From Pomacea canaliculata (taxonomy: Eukaryota; Mollusca; Gastropoda; Architaenioglossa; Ampullariidae): a DNA stretch of 64,000 nucleotides. A program made the position numbers and the translations under genes. Within the stretch, counting starts at the first letter, position 1. Each line of letters begins with the position of its first letter. The notes beneath the pieces are model-generated. The model ran no database searches, was not told the origin of the DNA, and was given only the letters and a program-made list of their open reading frames with translations. The stretch lies in NCBI RefSeq assembly GCF_003073045.1, contig NC_037595.1:6747509-6811508 (forward strand). The letters are read 5' to 3'. This document shows positions 22,837 to 34,520 of this stretch, one piece after another.

Positions 22837-22962
22837 TGACGTCATAGCCTGGTATATACGCTGTGGACAGGTGTGGAGGTGTCTGTAGGAGTGTTACCTG
22901 CACTCCACTCACAGCTCCTGACAACACCTGCAGCTTGAGACGTCTGTGACAACGTGCGACAG
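22837..22962 (+). promoter_or_regulatory. CRE + TATA promoter with a short 5' exon
   Basis: A perfect palindromic cAMP-response element TGACGTCA (22837-22844) lies 8 bases before a TATATA box (22853-22858). About 30 bases on a transcript could start near 22885. The sequence then runs without an obvious ATG to GCGACAG|GTAAGAAG, a near-ideal donor at 22962/22963. This arrangement is typical of an inducible gene with a non-coding first exon. The gene it serves is unknown: the orphan exon at 26277 and gene B at 30.7 kb are the candidates on this strand. Confidence 0.55.
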
Positions 22963-23218
22963 GTAAGAAGTGTGGCTTACCTTTGGACTGGTTTGAGTGA
23001 CATCAGGGCTTCCTTAGTTTGGTGGTGTGTACTACCCGACTGGTAGTGCGTCTGTTAGTGTGCTACGCTTGTTCATACATATCTCTGTGTGTGAATATAT
23101 ATAATTGAGGGTGTATGTACATGTGATGTTTAAGTGTTATTGCTAGTACCAAAGTAGACTGTAAGTACCAAGTAACCTGACACCTGATGTCAACTTTAAG
23201 TTCCATCTACACGATACA

Positions 23219-23350
23219 TCAGTTTGACAGCATGTACTGACACATGACACCTCAGTTTGACTTCACGTACTGACACACGACACCTCAGTCTGACTGCACG
23301 TACTGACACATGTCACCTCACATGACACCTCAGTCTGACTGCACGTACCA
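23219..23350. repeat. About 34-bp minisatellite (4 copies)
   Basis: Imperfect tandem copies of a unit with CACGTACTGACACATGACAC and CTCAGTCTGACTG. It sits in what would be the first intron behind the CRE/TATA promoter. Confidence 0.8.
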
Positions 23351-26276
23351 CTGAAGGGAGGTAAGCACAAACGACACCTCAGCTCGAACTCGGATGACAA
23401 AAGAACTAACGGCCATGCACCGTGTCTCCCACCAGGTGAAGACTGACGGCCCGCAAGACCTTAAGAGTCGACCGTTGACAATTAAGTGGAATCTTAAACA
23501 CCCTCGACAGGCTCAAGATTTCATCGACAGACCTGTCGTTTCTTTGACACCACCACCTACCTCACTGTGGTACCCATTGTGCACGGGAACATGAGGGGGG
23601 TGAAGCACCCGTAAGTAATACTAACGGCTGGTGGGAAGAAAATAAAAGGTGAGGACGCAGAAAAAGCTGAGAGAAGGTGGGGAGGTGGGTTCAGTAAACG
23701 GACGACACGACACAGGACACCAAAGGGGAGATAAGAGAGATTGAGGGTTGAATAGCTCGCTACCCCGGGGTTTATCATCATAAAGCATAAACATCTTTAG
23801 TCAATTCCTGAACACCCGGAACACCGAACACCCTTCTCCTAGCCAGAGAAATAAGTAAAGGCGGTCTGAAGATTAAAAGTAAGCTTTCGATCACCTGTGA
23901 CTTAGCCAGGTGGTTGTGTACCTCTTGAGGTAAATAAAACCTGTGGAGACAAGGAATAGAAGCGTCCCTAGAGCCTCTACTTGATGGTGTCATTAGCAGA
24001 TAACGAGACGCCTTTTCCTAAAAAAATAAAAAATAAAAAATAAAAAAAAATGTTGGGTTTATTTCTCTTTCTTTTTGACTCTTTCCACATTTGTTCTTTC
24101 TCCCTTCCTGCCTTCAGACTTTCTTTCTTTTCGTGTCGTCGAATTATTTGGAAGACCTGACGGACGATCAGGCCATCTAAAGAAATAATTCACTCATTTT
24201 ATCTGTCTTCCTTTTAACAGGTTTTCTCCTTCACTCATTCCCTTCCACCTTCCTCGTTCTTATCCCCAATCTTCCCACTCTCTCTCTCTGTCACAAGCGT
24301 GCATGCTTCGTTATGTATGTGTATAGTTGTTTAACTGACTAAACTTTTGACAGCATGTGCGACATTCACACTTGCTCACCCCGAATTCCTGCGCCCTCAG
24401 TCCTTAGTCAAGCTGTCGTTATATGATCATTGTTGTTTCCTTCCCTTCTATGACTTTTGAATAAACAATCTATCAATTATCTCTTAATTTGAGCGCATCT
24501 CTCTCTGTCTCTTCCCACACAGACTCACCCACCACACCTTATGACCACGTGACACCACCACCAACATCAACATCACCTCCACAACTTGCTTTCCTACAGC
24601 ACACGCCTGCGACATCGAGCAACTAAAACATTCTAAATTACATGGCACGTGCCTGCCTGACAATAACTGCTCTTAATTACCACTCGCCTAATCACCATCC
24701 CCATCCCCCCCTCTCCCCGCACCCGGCCGTTTGTGTTCATTGAAGCTCACAGGGGAAGCAACTCATTGCAGCACAAGGGAAGCAACTCCCTGCACGCGAC
24801 AGGCTACGTTGTCACAGCTAATGTTCTTCTCTAATGGACACACGCCGACTGGATCGCTCATTTCCGCTAGGGGGGGATAATCTGCAGGAAAGGCTGATGC
24901 GTGTTGTTTAATTGTCCGCGAAAACCAGCAACAGTGTGGATCCATTGCGTGGACCTCGACAACTTATAATGGACTTGTTTGGTGTTTGTTGTGGTGGTTC
25001 GTTTCGTTTTTCGTTTTTTCTCTGCTAGAAGCTTACTGGCCGCCATCTTGCCATTCGTGCGGCGAGATTATATTTGTTTGACATGATATTGTGAGTGGTC
25101 AGATGGCTCCATGGTGACGTCATCAAGCACCTTACAGCACGCGCAGGGTGTGTCCAGTAGTTTGATGTCGGTGGCAATATGTATTGCCGAGATATTAACT
25201 GTTTGATCCTGGTTTAGGGGAGATGTTCTGTTGACATGTTTACTTGCTGATGTATCCTCTCAGCAAACAGTCACTACCATCAGAACACAAAGTTTGAGTG
25301 GGAGCACGTGTCGGTGAGGGGTGGGGTGAGGGACAGTGCCAGAATGATAAAGTGTGTTTGAGATAATTCAATCTTGGGTAATTTAATTATTAACTTCATC
25401 AGAGAAGACTTCAGTCGGAAGTAATGTCTTGTCAGCATCATCCCTCCCCACCGCTGTGTGCAGTCCAGCAGCTGAGACAGGGTGGCCGGGTGGAGCCAGT
25501 ACCCAGAGCTGGGACTATCTGTAGATCAGTGTACCCGGCCATCCTACACAGAGGAGGCAGCTGCCAGGCCATCAAAGCTTCTTTCATTAGCCATCCACCC
25601 CGTACATCCCACCCATTCTCAGCTAGCAGGACAGAAGAAATTCTAGCTGGTAGATGCAGATGGCTGTTCAAAACCCGCCTCTGTCAGAAATATTGTCCAT
25701 GATCAAGGCTACTACTCCGCTCACTCCTCAGTTCTTACTCTTCACTCATGTTTGCTATGGTACTTCGTCCTCAGAGAACTAAGTGTGTTTCCAATAAAGT
25801 AATTCGTGTTCACCTGTTTACAAACGATTCATCATGGCACATAAGTATAGAATATTTGCTGTAGAAAACGCTTTTATTTTATCGCCCACGTGCGTTCCTC
25901 AAAGGTCAAGGGGGGTCAAAGTCTATGGCGTGAGTTCGTAGCCATGCACCCGTTCCTGTCCTTTTCCATTTTATTGCCTCTCTAATCTGGCAATTGGGGA
26001 AGTCGAGAGGTGCTTTCACTGGAGTTTGCACCTGTCAGACTGAGTGGCTCCTCTTGTCGGTGCCAACCGTCTTAATATGGAAGTCGAACGAAAAGTAAAA
26101 GTTGAAATCCTGTGTGTGTGGAGAGAGAGAGAATGAGAAAAGTGAATGTACGTGTGTGCGTTCCTGTGAGAGAAAAAAATACATGTTTATCAAACGGTGA
26201 CATCATTCACAATAAGTATGAAAGTTGTATTAGATTGTTTTTTCCAAAAAATATATCGTGTCTTCGATTCCTGTAG
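23351..26276. other. Intergenic or intronic, no gene supported
   Basis: It holds an A-rich tract (24021-24050), a YY1-like CCGCCATCTTG at 25040-25050, and a frame at 25424-25702 whose end (WLFKTRLCQKY) vaguely recalls the C-terminal FKxxLKxxLF box of LINE reverse transcriptases. That is too weak to call. Confidence 0.35.
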
Positions 26277-26364
26277 CTGGTGCCATAGACATACGTTCGC
26301 TGCCACTTTTTATTCTTTGAGTGACCCGGCAGTGTACTTTACACCTTTCTCAGTAGGGCGAAAG
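26277..26364 (+). CDS. Orphan internal exon, unknown protein
   Basis: Acceptor TCTTCGATTCCTGTAG and donor AAAG|GTAAGT bound 29 open codons, entered in phase 2 and left in phase 0, reading WCHRHTFAATFYSLSDPAVY and ending FSVGRK. Splice signals are strong on both sides. It lies 3.3 kb downstream of the CRE/TATA 5' exon on the same strand and might belong to it. No family is recognised. Confidence 0.35.
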
Positions 26365-27003
26365 GTAAGTAAAGGTCATCCCCTAACCGTTTCAGGTCGT
26401 TGGGGAGTGAGGTATACGGCAGGGCGAGGGCTAGGTGGAAAATAAACATTGGTTTACGAGGTCGCCCACGTAGATAAATTATCGTCATTACAATTTTTCT
26501 CCTTTTTTTCCCCTCAATTCTTTTGCTTCGAGTAAGAAACAATGCAGATTTATTTCAGCAGTCTGAAATGTCTGTCACACTTTACTGCCGCCATTCGGAA
26601 ATTTTCGTTTTTTTATCATCCGCACCCAGTCCCCGCCACTTCCAGCTGTCTCGGCCAGAATTTATAATTGTGCTGTTGTCTAAACTTCTTTTATTTGCAT
26701 TTGTGTCAGTGGTCTGGGGTGTGATTGCCTTCTGCTGGCAGTAGTCAAGTAGGTGGACATGGTTATCTTCGAGGCAGCTTTGCCCCTGGTCCGTGGCTCC
26801 GACCTCGGTGTGAATACCGCTGGTCAGTCGTCACACACGACTGAACAATATCTGACCACGTGACTCAGAGGCATGACATGCTTAGTTGCTCACATCTGGT
26901 CACCTTGTATAAAAAGTTGTTGCCAAAAGTAGGTCCACGTGCCTTGGTACAACTTTGTCTCAAGGTTTAGATGATCAAGAACCAGAGTAAAGCACAGTGA
27001 ACA

Positions 27004-27420
27004 GTGATCACCTGGACTCTACTTGTCGATACGAGAGGAGGATCCAGGCATTCGAAAACAAGTGTGGGAGGAGGTTGTTCCGGATCTCATACAGAAAACA
27101 CAGAACTAACGACTTTGTACAAACACTGTCGCCAAATTCGTGGGACACCAGGAACATCTACTCACAACAGTCAAGATTGTGAGGTTTGGTCATGTGACCC
27201 AGCATTCTCTGGAATAATGTTTTCAGGCCACCTTTGAGGATAACTGATTCCATGGTGATCAGAGAAAAAACTGACTTACGAATGAGTAGACTTGTCCTGT
27301 CTGCTCCACATCGCCCAGGACAGGAGTGAGTGGCGGGCGTCTCTCCATGCCCCCCCCCCCCCCACACCTTAACGACCGGTACCCGCCAGGGGACGATCGA
27401 CTGATTGAATGATTGAATTC
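27004..27420 (+). mobile_element. Dead non-LTR retrotransposon, RT C-terminal end and tail
   Basis: The frames patch together WTLL, then ERRIQAFENKCGRRLFRISY, RKHRTNDFV, then TVKIVRFGHVTQHS, the familiar C-terminal block after the reverse transcriptase in RTE/L1-type elements (ERRIxAFExKCxRRLLxISY ... FGHVxRH). It ends with a decayed (ATTGA)-type tail near 27402-27419. There are at least two frameshifts and several stops, and the 5' part is missing, so it is a truncated dead copy. A C-run at 27350-27363 interrupts it. Confidence 0.75.
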
Positions 27421-28124
27421 GAAACGGTTCAATATTTGCGTCCATCCAGCTAAGGTTAAAAAGTGTAAGTTAAGAGTTTGGGGTCGTAGGGGTCAGCGAG
27501 CTAGACAGTCATTCGTATCTGGGGTACAGGAGGTAGAATACGGGGCTTAACCCTCTTCAACTCGCATTTACCTCCGCTTATAAATCATGGACACATCTCT
27601 GCTACAGGGTGGAGGGGAGTGCTACAGGTTCAAGCGGACATTAAACCAACTGACCATCTGGCTACAAAACAACCCGTATTAGAAGGCGAATATCTACAAA
27701 TCTACAAGTAGACCGTGTTTGTAGGTGCACAATAATGAAAACATCACATTGAAACTAGTTCCACAAAGGCAAAATGTGCACAGAGCATGTTTATTTGCCT
27801 TTATCAGCCCATTCCAGAAGCAATGAACACTGAACACAATCTTGTCCGTTGTCATAGCGATGAAATCTCGTGAGGGAACTGGGTTAGTGATTGTCATTCA
27901 CTCCCCATGCGTCTGATGCTCGTGCCTCTCCAAAGACTTGATTGGTTTGGTGGCTGGAGGGGAAAGTTGTTTACCTTGTCACCACACGGTGGAGTGGGTG
28001 GAGTGGGTGGTGGGGTACTCAACACAGCCAGCACCACCTGTCCTGCTGTAAATCAAGGCTGCAATAAAGAGAGACGATCACACCAGTTCTCAAATTACAG
28101 GCACCTTAACTTGTTTGTGACGAG
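27421..28124. other. Intergenic, no gene supported
   Basis: Unique-looking sequence with short chance ORFs. Confidence 0.35.
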
Positions 28125-28190
28125 CGACAGGCCGGGATTTGAACCAGCCCGGGGCCCTCGAACACAGGTTCACACCCACTGAGGTGACTC
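28125..28190 (-). repeat. tRNA-derived SINE fragment
   Basis: On the minus strand an A-box-like TCACCTCAGTGGGTGTGAAC is followed, at tRNA-like spacing, by a B-box GGTTCAAATCCCGGCC. The intervening arms do not fold as a proper cloverleaf, so it is read as a SINE head. Confidence 0.45.
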
Positions 28191-29490
28191 AGGGAGAAGA
28201 GGTGAGTACCGCCCTCACAAGATGCTCGCCCCTAGAAACTGAAAATCCCAACGATTTCTAAAAGGTTAGAGAACAAACATTTACCTTTTTTTTAATTTCT
28301 TTTCTAGAAAACCAGTTATCCTCAAACGATTTTAGTGTGGCCTAGAAAATCTCTGGTTGTATTTTCGATCTTTCCCGAGCAACACCAATGGGTTGACAAA
28401 ACACGTTTTTCTTTGTTGGCTCAGCGAAGGCAAACACAGGATTTGTTGTCAGGTCTGGTGGAACTGTCAACCGTCGCTGGTGGGGACAAAATATTGCCAG
28501 CACTGGTGTTCGTCCGCGAGAATAAAATATGATTTGCTGATCAATTGTTTTTCTGTCACGTTTGGTTATTGGCCACGGGAAATCTCGGTGTGCATTTCTT
28601 TTGTTTACTCAACAACTAATGCAATGAGTATTGCTTTAAAAACCAAACAAACAGAAATACAAAAGAAAGATGAGAGGGAGGAATAGGAAGAGAGAGAGAT
28701 AAAATGCTGGAGGAGTTTGCATGTGATGTATGTGCTTCAAGTATCCCTGTCATGGTGGATGCACTTGACGTGTTCAGTCCCGTTGACAGTTGTTGGTTTG
28801 TAAGCGCACACAGGGACAGATAATGACTGTAGTCAAATGCTTGTAGACGATCTAAATAATCAAGTGTGTCTGTGAGAGAGAGAAAGTCAAAGTAGGTTTA
28901 GGACACAAGGCCGTTGAGACACAGGACAAAGGTCACCTCTTCACGACATATATTATTATGTTTATGAAATGTCGGTCAGGGGGAGTAAGAGCGAGTTGTT
29001 GTGGTAGAGGAGGAGGTAGTGGAGGGGCAGAAGGAGGGAGGGAGGAGATTGGTTTCTCGTTAATCACATGCCGGGCTGTGCGGTGAGCAGGTGAATCGTT
29101 GCCACATTATTCATCCTTTCACTGTGAACAATGGCTCCAGCGGATATCACTACTGCCAGGATCGTTCAGTAGAGAGACTCCAGTGTTGGCGAGTCGGTCG
29201 TCTGCTGTTGAGTGTTAATGTAGACGATAGAAGACAGACCGCAGAGGTTGTGTGCATTCTGATATCATGAATGTCGAGCTCTGTAACTCGTGCTCTAGAA
29301 ATGTTTTCTGGAAAGAGCAAGGGAGGAGAAAGAATGTGGATGGTGTATGTAAGACTGTGTGTGCGTGTTTGTGTGTGCGTGTGCATGCTCGTCCTGCTTC
29401 ACAACCTTCACAGCAACTGGTCTCCAGCATTAGGCCCAGTGACATCTCACTCCTTGATTCCTCACTGACATGGTCCTCCCTTGTCCTTCA
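28191..29490. other. Intergenic, no gene supported
   Basis: An open frame ending at 28530 overlaps an AATAAA and reads DKILPALVFVRENKI. It is coding-like but has no clear splice sites, so it is not called. Confidence 0.3.
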
Positions 29491-29492
29491 AT

Positions 29493-29664
29493 GAGACGAG
29501 CGAGAGATCCTCAAGTGAGACGAGTGAGAGATCCTTGAGACGAGTGAGAGATCCTGAAGTGAGACGAGTGAGAGATCCTTGAGACGAGTGAGAGATCCTG
29601 AAGTGAGACGAGTGAGAGATCCTTGAGACGAGTGAGAGATCCTTGAGACGAGTGAGAGATCCTT
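29493..29664. repeat. 20/24-bp alternating minisatellite
   Basis: Eight units of GAGACGAGTGAGAGATCCT followed either by T (20 bp) or by GAAGT/CAAGT (24 bp). The order is roughly 24-20-24-20-24-20-20-20, so a 44-bp dimer has been amplified and then the short form alone. Confidence 0.9.
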
Positions 29665-30215
29665 CCAGCAAGTCGACCTTTCCTGTCGGTTCTACAAGAC
29701 TTGAGACTAAATCAAGAGGTGGTGGAGAATGTGGATAAAAGAACTTTGAGCCGGTGTGTGCGCCAACGAATTCATTGCTGGCCGTGGTGTTTATTCACAA
29801 GGCAATGAGCACAGAGACAGGACAGAGGACGATGAGTAGAGGACGATAAGTAGAGGACGATGAGTTTGTGAAGGACTGAGGTCGTCAATGGCGGTCAATG
29901 CTGTCGCTCGGGTCTATAGACTATAGAGTATAGACTATAGACTGGCGGCTTAGCAAGTACTTTTCTTGATCCATTTAGGAATGCTCAGCCTGCATTCATG
30001 AATATCGTATACAGTCACTCACACAGTCTCTCTCTCTCTAACACACACACACAAGATACGCACACAGACACGGTACACACAGACAAGATGCACACACACA
30101 GGTACATATATTACAAGATACCACAGGTACACACAAATATACATTAACATGGTTGTAGTCTCGACACTGGACTGTCCATGTCATGATGTTTAGAGTGTAT
30201 GACACCTTTGTGTGC

Positions 30216-30253
<38 letters not shown>

Positions 30254-30413
30254 GCTGTGCTGTTTGCAGACTTGTATCTCGGTAACTGAGAGAGGTTGCT
30301 CCCTCTGGCTTTGAAAAATGTAATTTTTAACACAACTCAGTCAAAACTAATTACATTTTAGTGCATATTTAATGTCAATATTTTTCCCTCCATCTTCAGG
30401 TCTTCTTTCAACC
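29665..30413. other. 5' flank of gene B with TTG microsatellite
   Basis: It contains a palindromic CTATAGACTATAGAG cluster at about 29914-29942, CA-rich stretches at 30040-30120 and (TTG)n at 30217-30255. Confidence 0.4.
30217..30255. repeat. (TTG)n microsatellite
   Basis: Thirteen perfect TTG triplets. Confidence 0.95.
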
Positions 30414-30685
30414 ATGAAGTGGAATTTATCTACTGATGTATCGTCACTTGATGATTTTAACAAACACAACACGGCGTTGGCGGAATTCTTGATTTCATCT
30501 GCGATTACCAGTTTCTCTTAAAGCTGCCATCAAGCGAGTCGTTTGCATGGTTTGCCAAAAGTACTAAACTGGATTCTGCCAACAAATTCTGCTTTTTTTT
30601 TTTAATCTCAAGGACTTACATGGGGAAGCAGCATTAATGGATGTTCACAAAGGTTTTCCCGAGAGTTCCATGAGAATATAACGCC

Positions 30686-33143
30686 ATGCTAATGGCAGAC
30701 TCTTGTCACCCCGCGGTGCTCAATCTCCTCCCCTTTACCTCCAATGACGCCAGCAACGCCAAGGCCCTCCTCAGTTCGGGCGACCTGTACGCTCGGGAGG
30801 ACATCCGGGTCTTTCCCGTGCTGGCGGTGACCCGCAGGAGACGTAAGGACAACGATGGGATGGCGTCGAACCCCGGCCCCAGGCCGACAGCCATGTTGGA
30901 CAGCGATTCGTTTCGTCCGACACGAGTCTCCTCGGAGCGTTGCAGCAGACGACAGACGACTGACGATGACCTGCTCAAGGCCGCCAGGCCGCGGGTCAAA
31001 TCGGAGTACGACGTGCAGCGCAGTGTCGCCGCGGACTCTTTACCACGTGATCCAGCTACTTGCGCCGTCGCCAATATCAACGAGCGAATCGTGGCGCTGC
31101 GCGCCAGCCCTCGAGCCGAGGATGCCAGGAGGCAAGGACAGGGTCACGCCTGGATGCCTCTCGACGGCGTGGGAGCCGCTGGGGTGGAAGGAGTTCACCC
31201 GCCGCCACACGGGTGGACGTTGCCCAAGCCGGCGCTCACCTCCAGCATGATCGCTTTCAACGGTGACGGCGTGGACAGAGATGAGGTGGACGGCAAGCAC
31301 CCGTTATTGAGGCATCCGCTGTGGAGGTCCGTGACTCTTACTCCGGGAGAGCTGGACCTCATGAAACACAGAGAACACGTCAAGGGCCTCCAGGTAGTAC
31401 ACCGCAGTTTAACTTTATCCTCGTTCATTTTCCACCCACTGTTTATGAAACCCAAATATTTTCGAAACAGTAATTAATTCAAGTCGTTTATATAAAAACA
31501 GATAACTCTGGACATAGACTTGTAAATTTTTCAATTGTAACCTCCCCTACTTATCTTCCCATTTAAATCGCAGGTTAGCGAAGGCTCTGTAGGTCTCCTG
31601 GACATCTATTTTCTTCATTTTCCTTTAACCCTGGTTTTGTTTTGTGAAGGTTTATCGAGGCATCCCCACCACCAGCAGCAGCAACAGCAAGTTGTCTGGA
31701 TCCAGCAAGAGGTTCAAAGGAAGTAAGCTGAACGTCCGTGACCTGCCCCGCAGCACGACACCGCTCAACGACCACGACCCTGACAGGCTCAACATGAAGC
31801 AGGTCATCGCCTTCCTGCAGTCCACGGGTGCGTCAGTCGCTGACGCCGTACAGCTGTCCAGCGACCCTGCCGCGACAGACGACAGCTGCAGTGCCCCCTC
31901 GCGGCGACCTAGCAAAGTATTAGTCTCGCGCCGCGGCGTCAGCCAATCGTCAGCCTCCTTATCCTTGGGGGCAGAGAGGGCGGACGATGGCGCAGGCGTG
32001 CTTCCTTCTGTCACTTCCGGGAGACGAGCAGGAGACGGTGAGCAGCCCGTGAGCCGCAAGGTCAGGGACGGGCAAAGTGAAAGGTCCCAGCATGCACCTC
32101 TTCCCGACAAAGCCAATGTTTCGCGGTGCGGCTCGGCGGATGCGCGTGGCGAGGTCACGACGCGCAAGCGACAGCAGCAGCAGCAGCGACCCTTCAGACT
32201 GCATCGGTTTTTGACGATGGTGCCTGCGCCCAACGATGAATTTCAGCAGGCAACGCACGTGCCTAGCAACCTGCCAAACTCCCGCCTCGTGAGGAAACTT
32301 CGAGGGGATGCGGCGCCCGACAAACCCGTGCCGGAAGAGTGCGTCAAGCGTCTGAGTTCGTTTGGTAGACATCACCCTCTGCTGCCGGACGTGGACAGCG
32401 GCGCCACCTGCGCATCGTCTGCTGAGGCCAAGTTCACGTACCGACTGTCGTCCCGGAGGCCGACTTCCCCGGATGTTACACTGAAGGAGGATCCTACCCA
32501 GGTCGATGGAATTTCTGCTGGCTCCGACGGCCCTAGGAGGACTGTTTTCGATGACCTTTTCGACGACAAGAACGTCATCAGGCTTCCCAACGTGCTGGTC
32601 GACTCCGACGAAGAGGATGGGCTGGGCGAGGAAAATGTCAGCTTTGCGAACACCCAGAAGCCGAAGCCCAAAATGGCTGCCAGCCAGATTCCTGCTAGGA
32701 AAACTACAACAAAGACTATATCCGTCAACAACCGTTCCGAACACAAGCAAGAACTGTCGGCACAGCGGTCCTACCTCTCAAACGTGGACCTGGTTGCGTC
32801 ACCAAACCGGTCTCCCGCGAGGTGTGACGTAGCCAACGAGCGTCACGACACCCACGCGATTCAGAAAGAGCCCGGAAGTGATGTGACTGAAGACAGTAAA
32901 GAAAAGCGATTCCAGGAGACAGCACAGGAGAGAGCGACGACTAGCTGCACGAGGCAGGTGAGGATCAAACTGCCCCGCGAGTCGGACAAGGAGGAGAAGT
33001 CCCTGGTTCGAAAACACCCTCCAGACATCGTCACCCTCTCGCTTCGCAAAGAGAGAACGCGCACGCGCGAACACACCTACATGTCAGACATTGCTGGAAG
33101 TAACAAGTCGGAAGGTGCGCTCGGACCTGCACAAGTGACATAA
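30686..33143 (+). CDS. Gene B: unknown two-exon gene, 733-aa disordered, charged protein
   Basis: Exons 30686-31393 and 31650-33143 join in phase 0 (donor CAG|GTAGTA, acceptor TTTGTGAAG|G). The start ATG has an in-frame TGA 15 bases upstream (30671-30673), so initiation here or at the second Met is likely. The 2.2 kb of open, CpG-rich sequence next to AT-rich flanks is strong coding evidence. The protein is Ser/Arg/Asp/Pro-rich with basic clusters (TRRRRKD), an ordered-looking patch (LTPGELDLMKHREHVKGLQ across the splice), a possible helix MKQVIAFLQSTGASVADAVQ, a Gln run (RQQQQQRP), and an acidic patch FDDLFDDKNVIRLP followed by SDEEDGLGEE. I see no signal peptide or membrane segment, which suggests a nuclear or cytoplasmic scaffold-type protein. 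No family is recognised. AATAAA at 33609-33614 is a plausible end signal. Confidence 0.65.
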
Positions 33144-33459
33144 AGATGACAGTAAGAAGACACCTCGCCACCCCGCCACCCAGCCAACTTTCTCAACCTG
33201 TACCGTAGTGCTGTCTAAATAGGGTGTATGTGACAAGGGTAACGGGCAAAGATTCTTTGGGGTGAACTAGCATACCCGGGGTCTGGACAGTGCGTTGTAA
33301 TTACGTAAACAAGTAGTCTGTCCTTGGTTTCCCCATTTTATCCTTTGGCCAAGTCGTATCCTCCCTTTATGAGTGTGGTCCCTAATGTTAGGACTGCCAC
33401 GGCAGTGGTAGGCGGTAGTGGTGGTGGTGGAATACCCTTGACAGATCGTATGCCATATG

Positions 33460-33770
33460 CAGGGGCGGCTCTAGGCTCGTGGCGGCCCTGGGCAGAGAAT
33501 CTGTGGCCCTTTTGCCCTCCAATGTCACGAAAACAAGTGGCGGCCCGTCATATTCTCATACTCAGACTCCACGTGCATACAGCTTACTGCTCCGACTCTA
33601 GAAACATTAATAAATACAGCGGACTAATTAATAAGAAACAAAGTGTTTTTCTGTCACATTGTTAACTGTGTTGTTATTTTCTTTTTTATATTTAATAAAT
33701 ATTGGCGTGGCCTGGGATTTGGCGGTCCTGCGCAGGTGCACAGCTTCCACATGCCTAAGGCCGTAAGTCT
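33460..33770 (+). mobile_element. Possible hAT-type MITE end
   Basis: CAGGGGCGGCTCTAGGCTCG is close to the terminal repeat CAGGGGCGG(C/T)TCTAG found on several hAT-type non-autonomous elements. It is followed by GGCGGCCCTGGGCAGAG, and a GGCGGTCCTGCGCAG-like echo lies at about 33721-33735. No matching inverted end (GCCGCCCCTG) was found, so this is at best one end or a truncated copy; the downstream limit is a guess. Confidence 0.3.
33609..33614 (+). terminator. Candidate poly(A) signal for gene B
   Basis: AATAAA about 466 bases past the gene B stop. It lies within or next to the repeat-like segment that starts at 33460, so the element may supply it. Confidence 0.3.
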
Positions 33771-34514
33771 CTACATCAGCTCGCGATGCTTTTTGCGGAC
33801 AGTTTACTGATGGCAGCAGTTCATTTCGGCTTTTCTCGTCTCTTTCGTTTTCTTAGCCTGCTATCCCCCTACCTCACCTTTTCCTTGTTGTATGCTGATC
33901 ACTGCTCACGCCTTAACCACGACGCTGACACGGAGCGCCCTCTACCAACTGGTCACAATCAGCTGTAACTCCAGTGCTCACAAAGAACAGGAGGAACAGT
34001 CTTTCATGGACTTGTCCTAAATTTGCTGGGTTCAGCTCGCAGGGCTGATATGACTGCGGCATATTATGAAAGGCTGAATGAGCTCGCGGGGATTACAGAA
34101 GTTTTACACTGGCAGCAAAGGCGAGGTAATTCAATGCAGCATTGTATGATGTGCAGCAGCTCATGGGCAATACAAATTCTAGGCGATAGCAGGACAGGCG
34201 GTTGGTTCTATAGTTCTGCTGTCACATACAGCTCAACTTTGCATTTTCTGTGTAAAAGTTGCTTAGCAATTAGCCAAAATGTTGCTTCATAAACAATTTA
34301 TTGGTGCCGAGTGTGCTGTAGACTAAAGTGAGATTCACACACACACACACAAATATATCAGTGCTGCATGCACACATACATATTTATGTTTCACACTGTG
34401 AGCATGTGCAAGACAAGTGTCTAAAAAATGTAGGTTAGATAAGTAATTGAAGGGCGATTATTTATCAAGACAAACAAGTATATTAAAATAACAAAGCCTA
34501 TGTTCCATTCTGAT
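33771..34514. other. Intergenic between gene B and CDC5L 3' ends
   Basis: The two genes converge here. There is a CTCF-like core at 33933-33949, a short CA run near 34337-34352 and no supported ORF. Base composition turns AT-rich from about 34.3 kb. Confidence 0.4.
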
Positions 34515-34520
34515 TTTATT
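34515..34520 (-). terminator. Candidate poly(A) signal of CDC5L
   Basis: AATAAA on the minus strand, about 610 bases past the CDC5L stop (35130-35132). It would end a 3' UTR of about 0.6 kb that includes the hairpin at 34652-34707. Confidence 0.5.

Noticed and set aside
25424..25702. 92-codon ORF as a gene
   Set aside because: No donor, low-complexity composition and only a vague RT-tail resemblance.
31652..32750. Long antisense ORFs opposite gene B (up to 263 codons)
   Set aside because: Shadows of the 499-codon plus frame; no splice logic on the minus strand.
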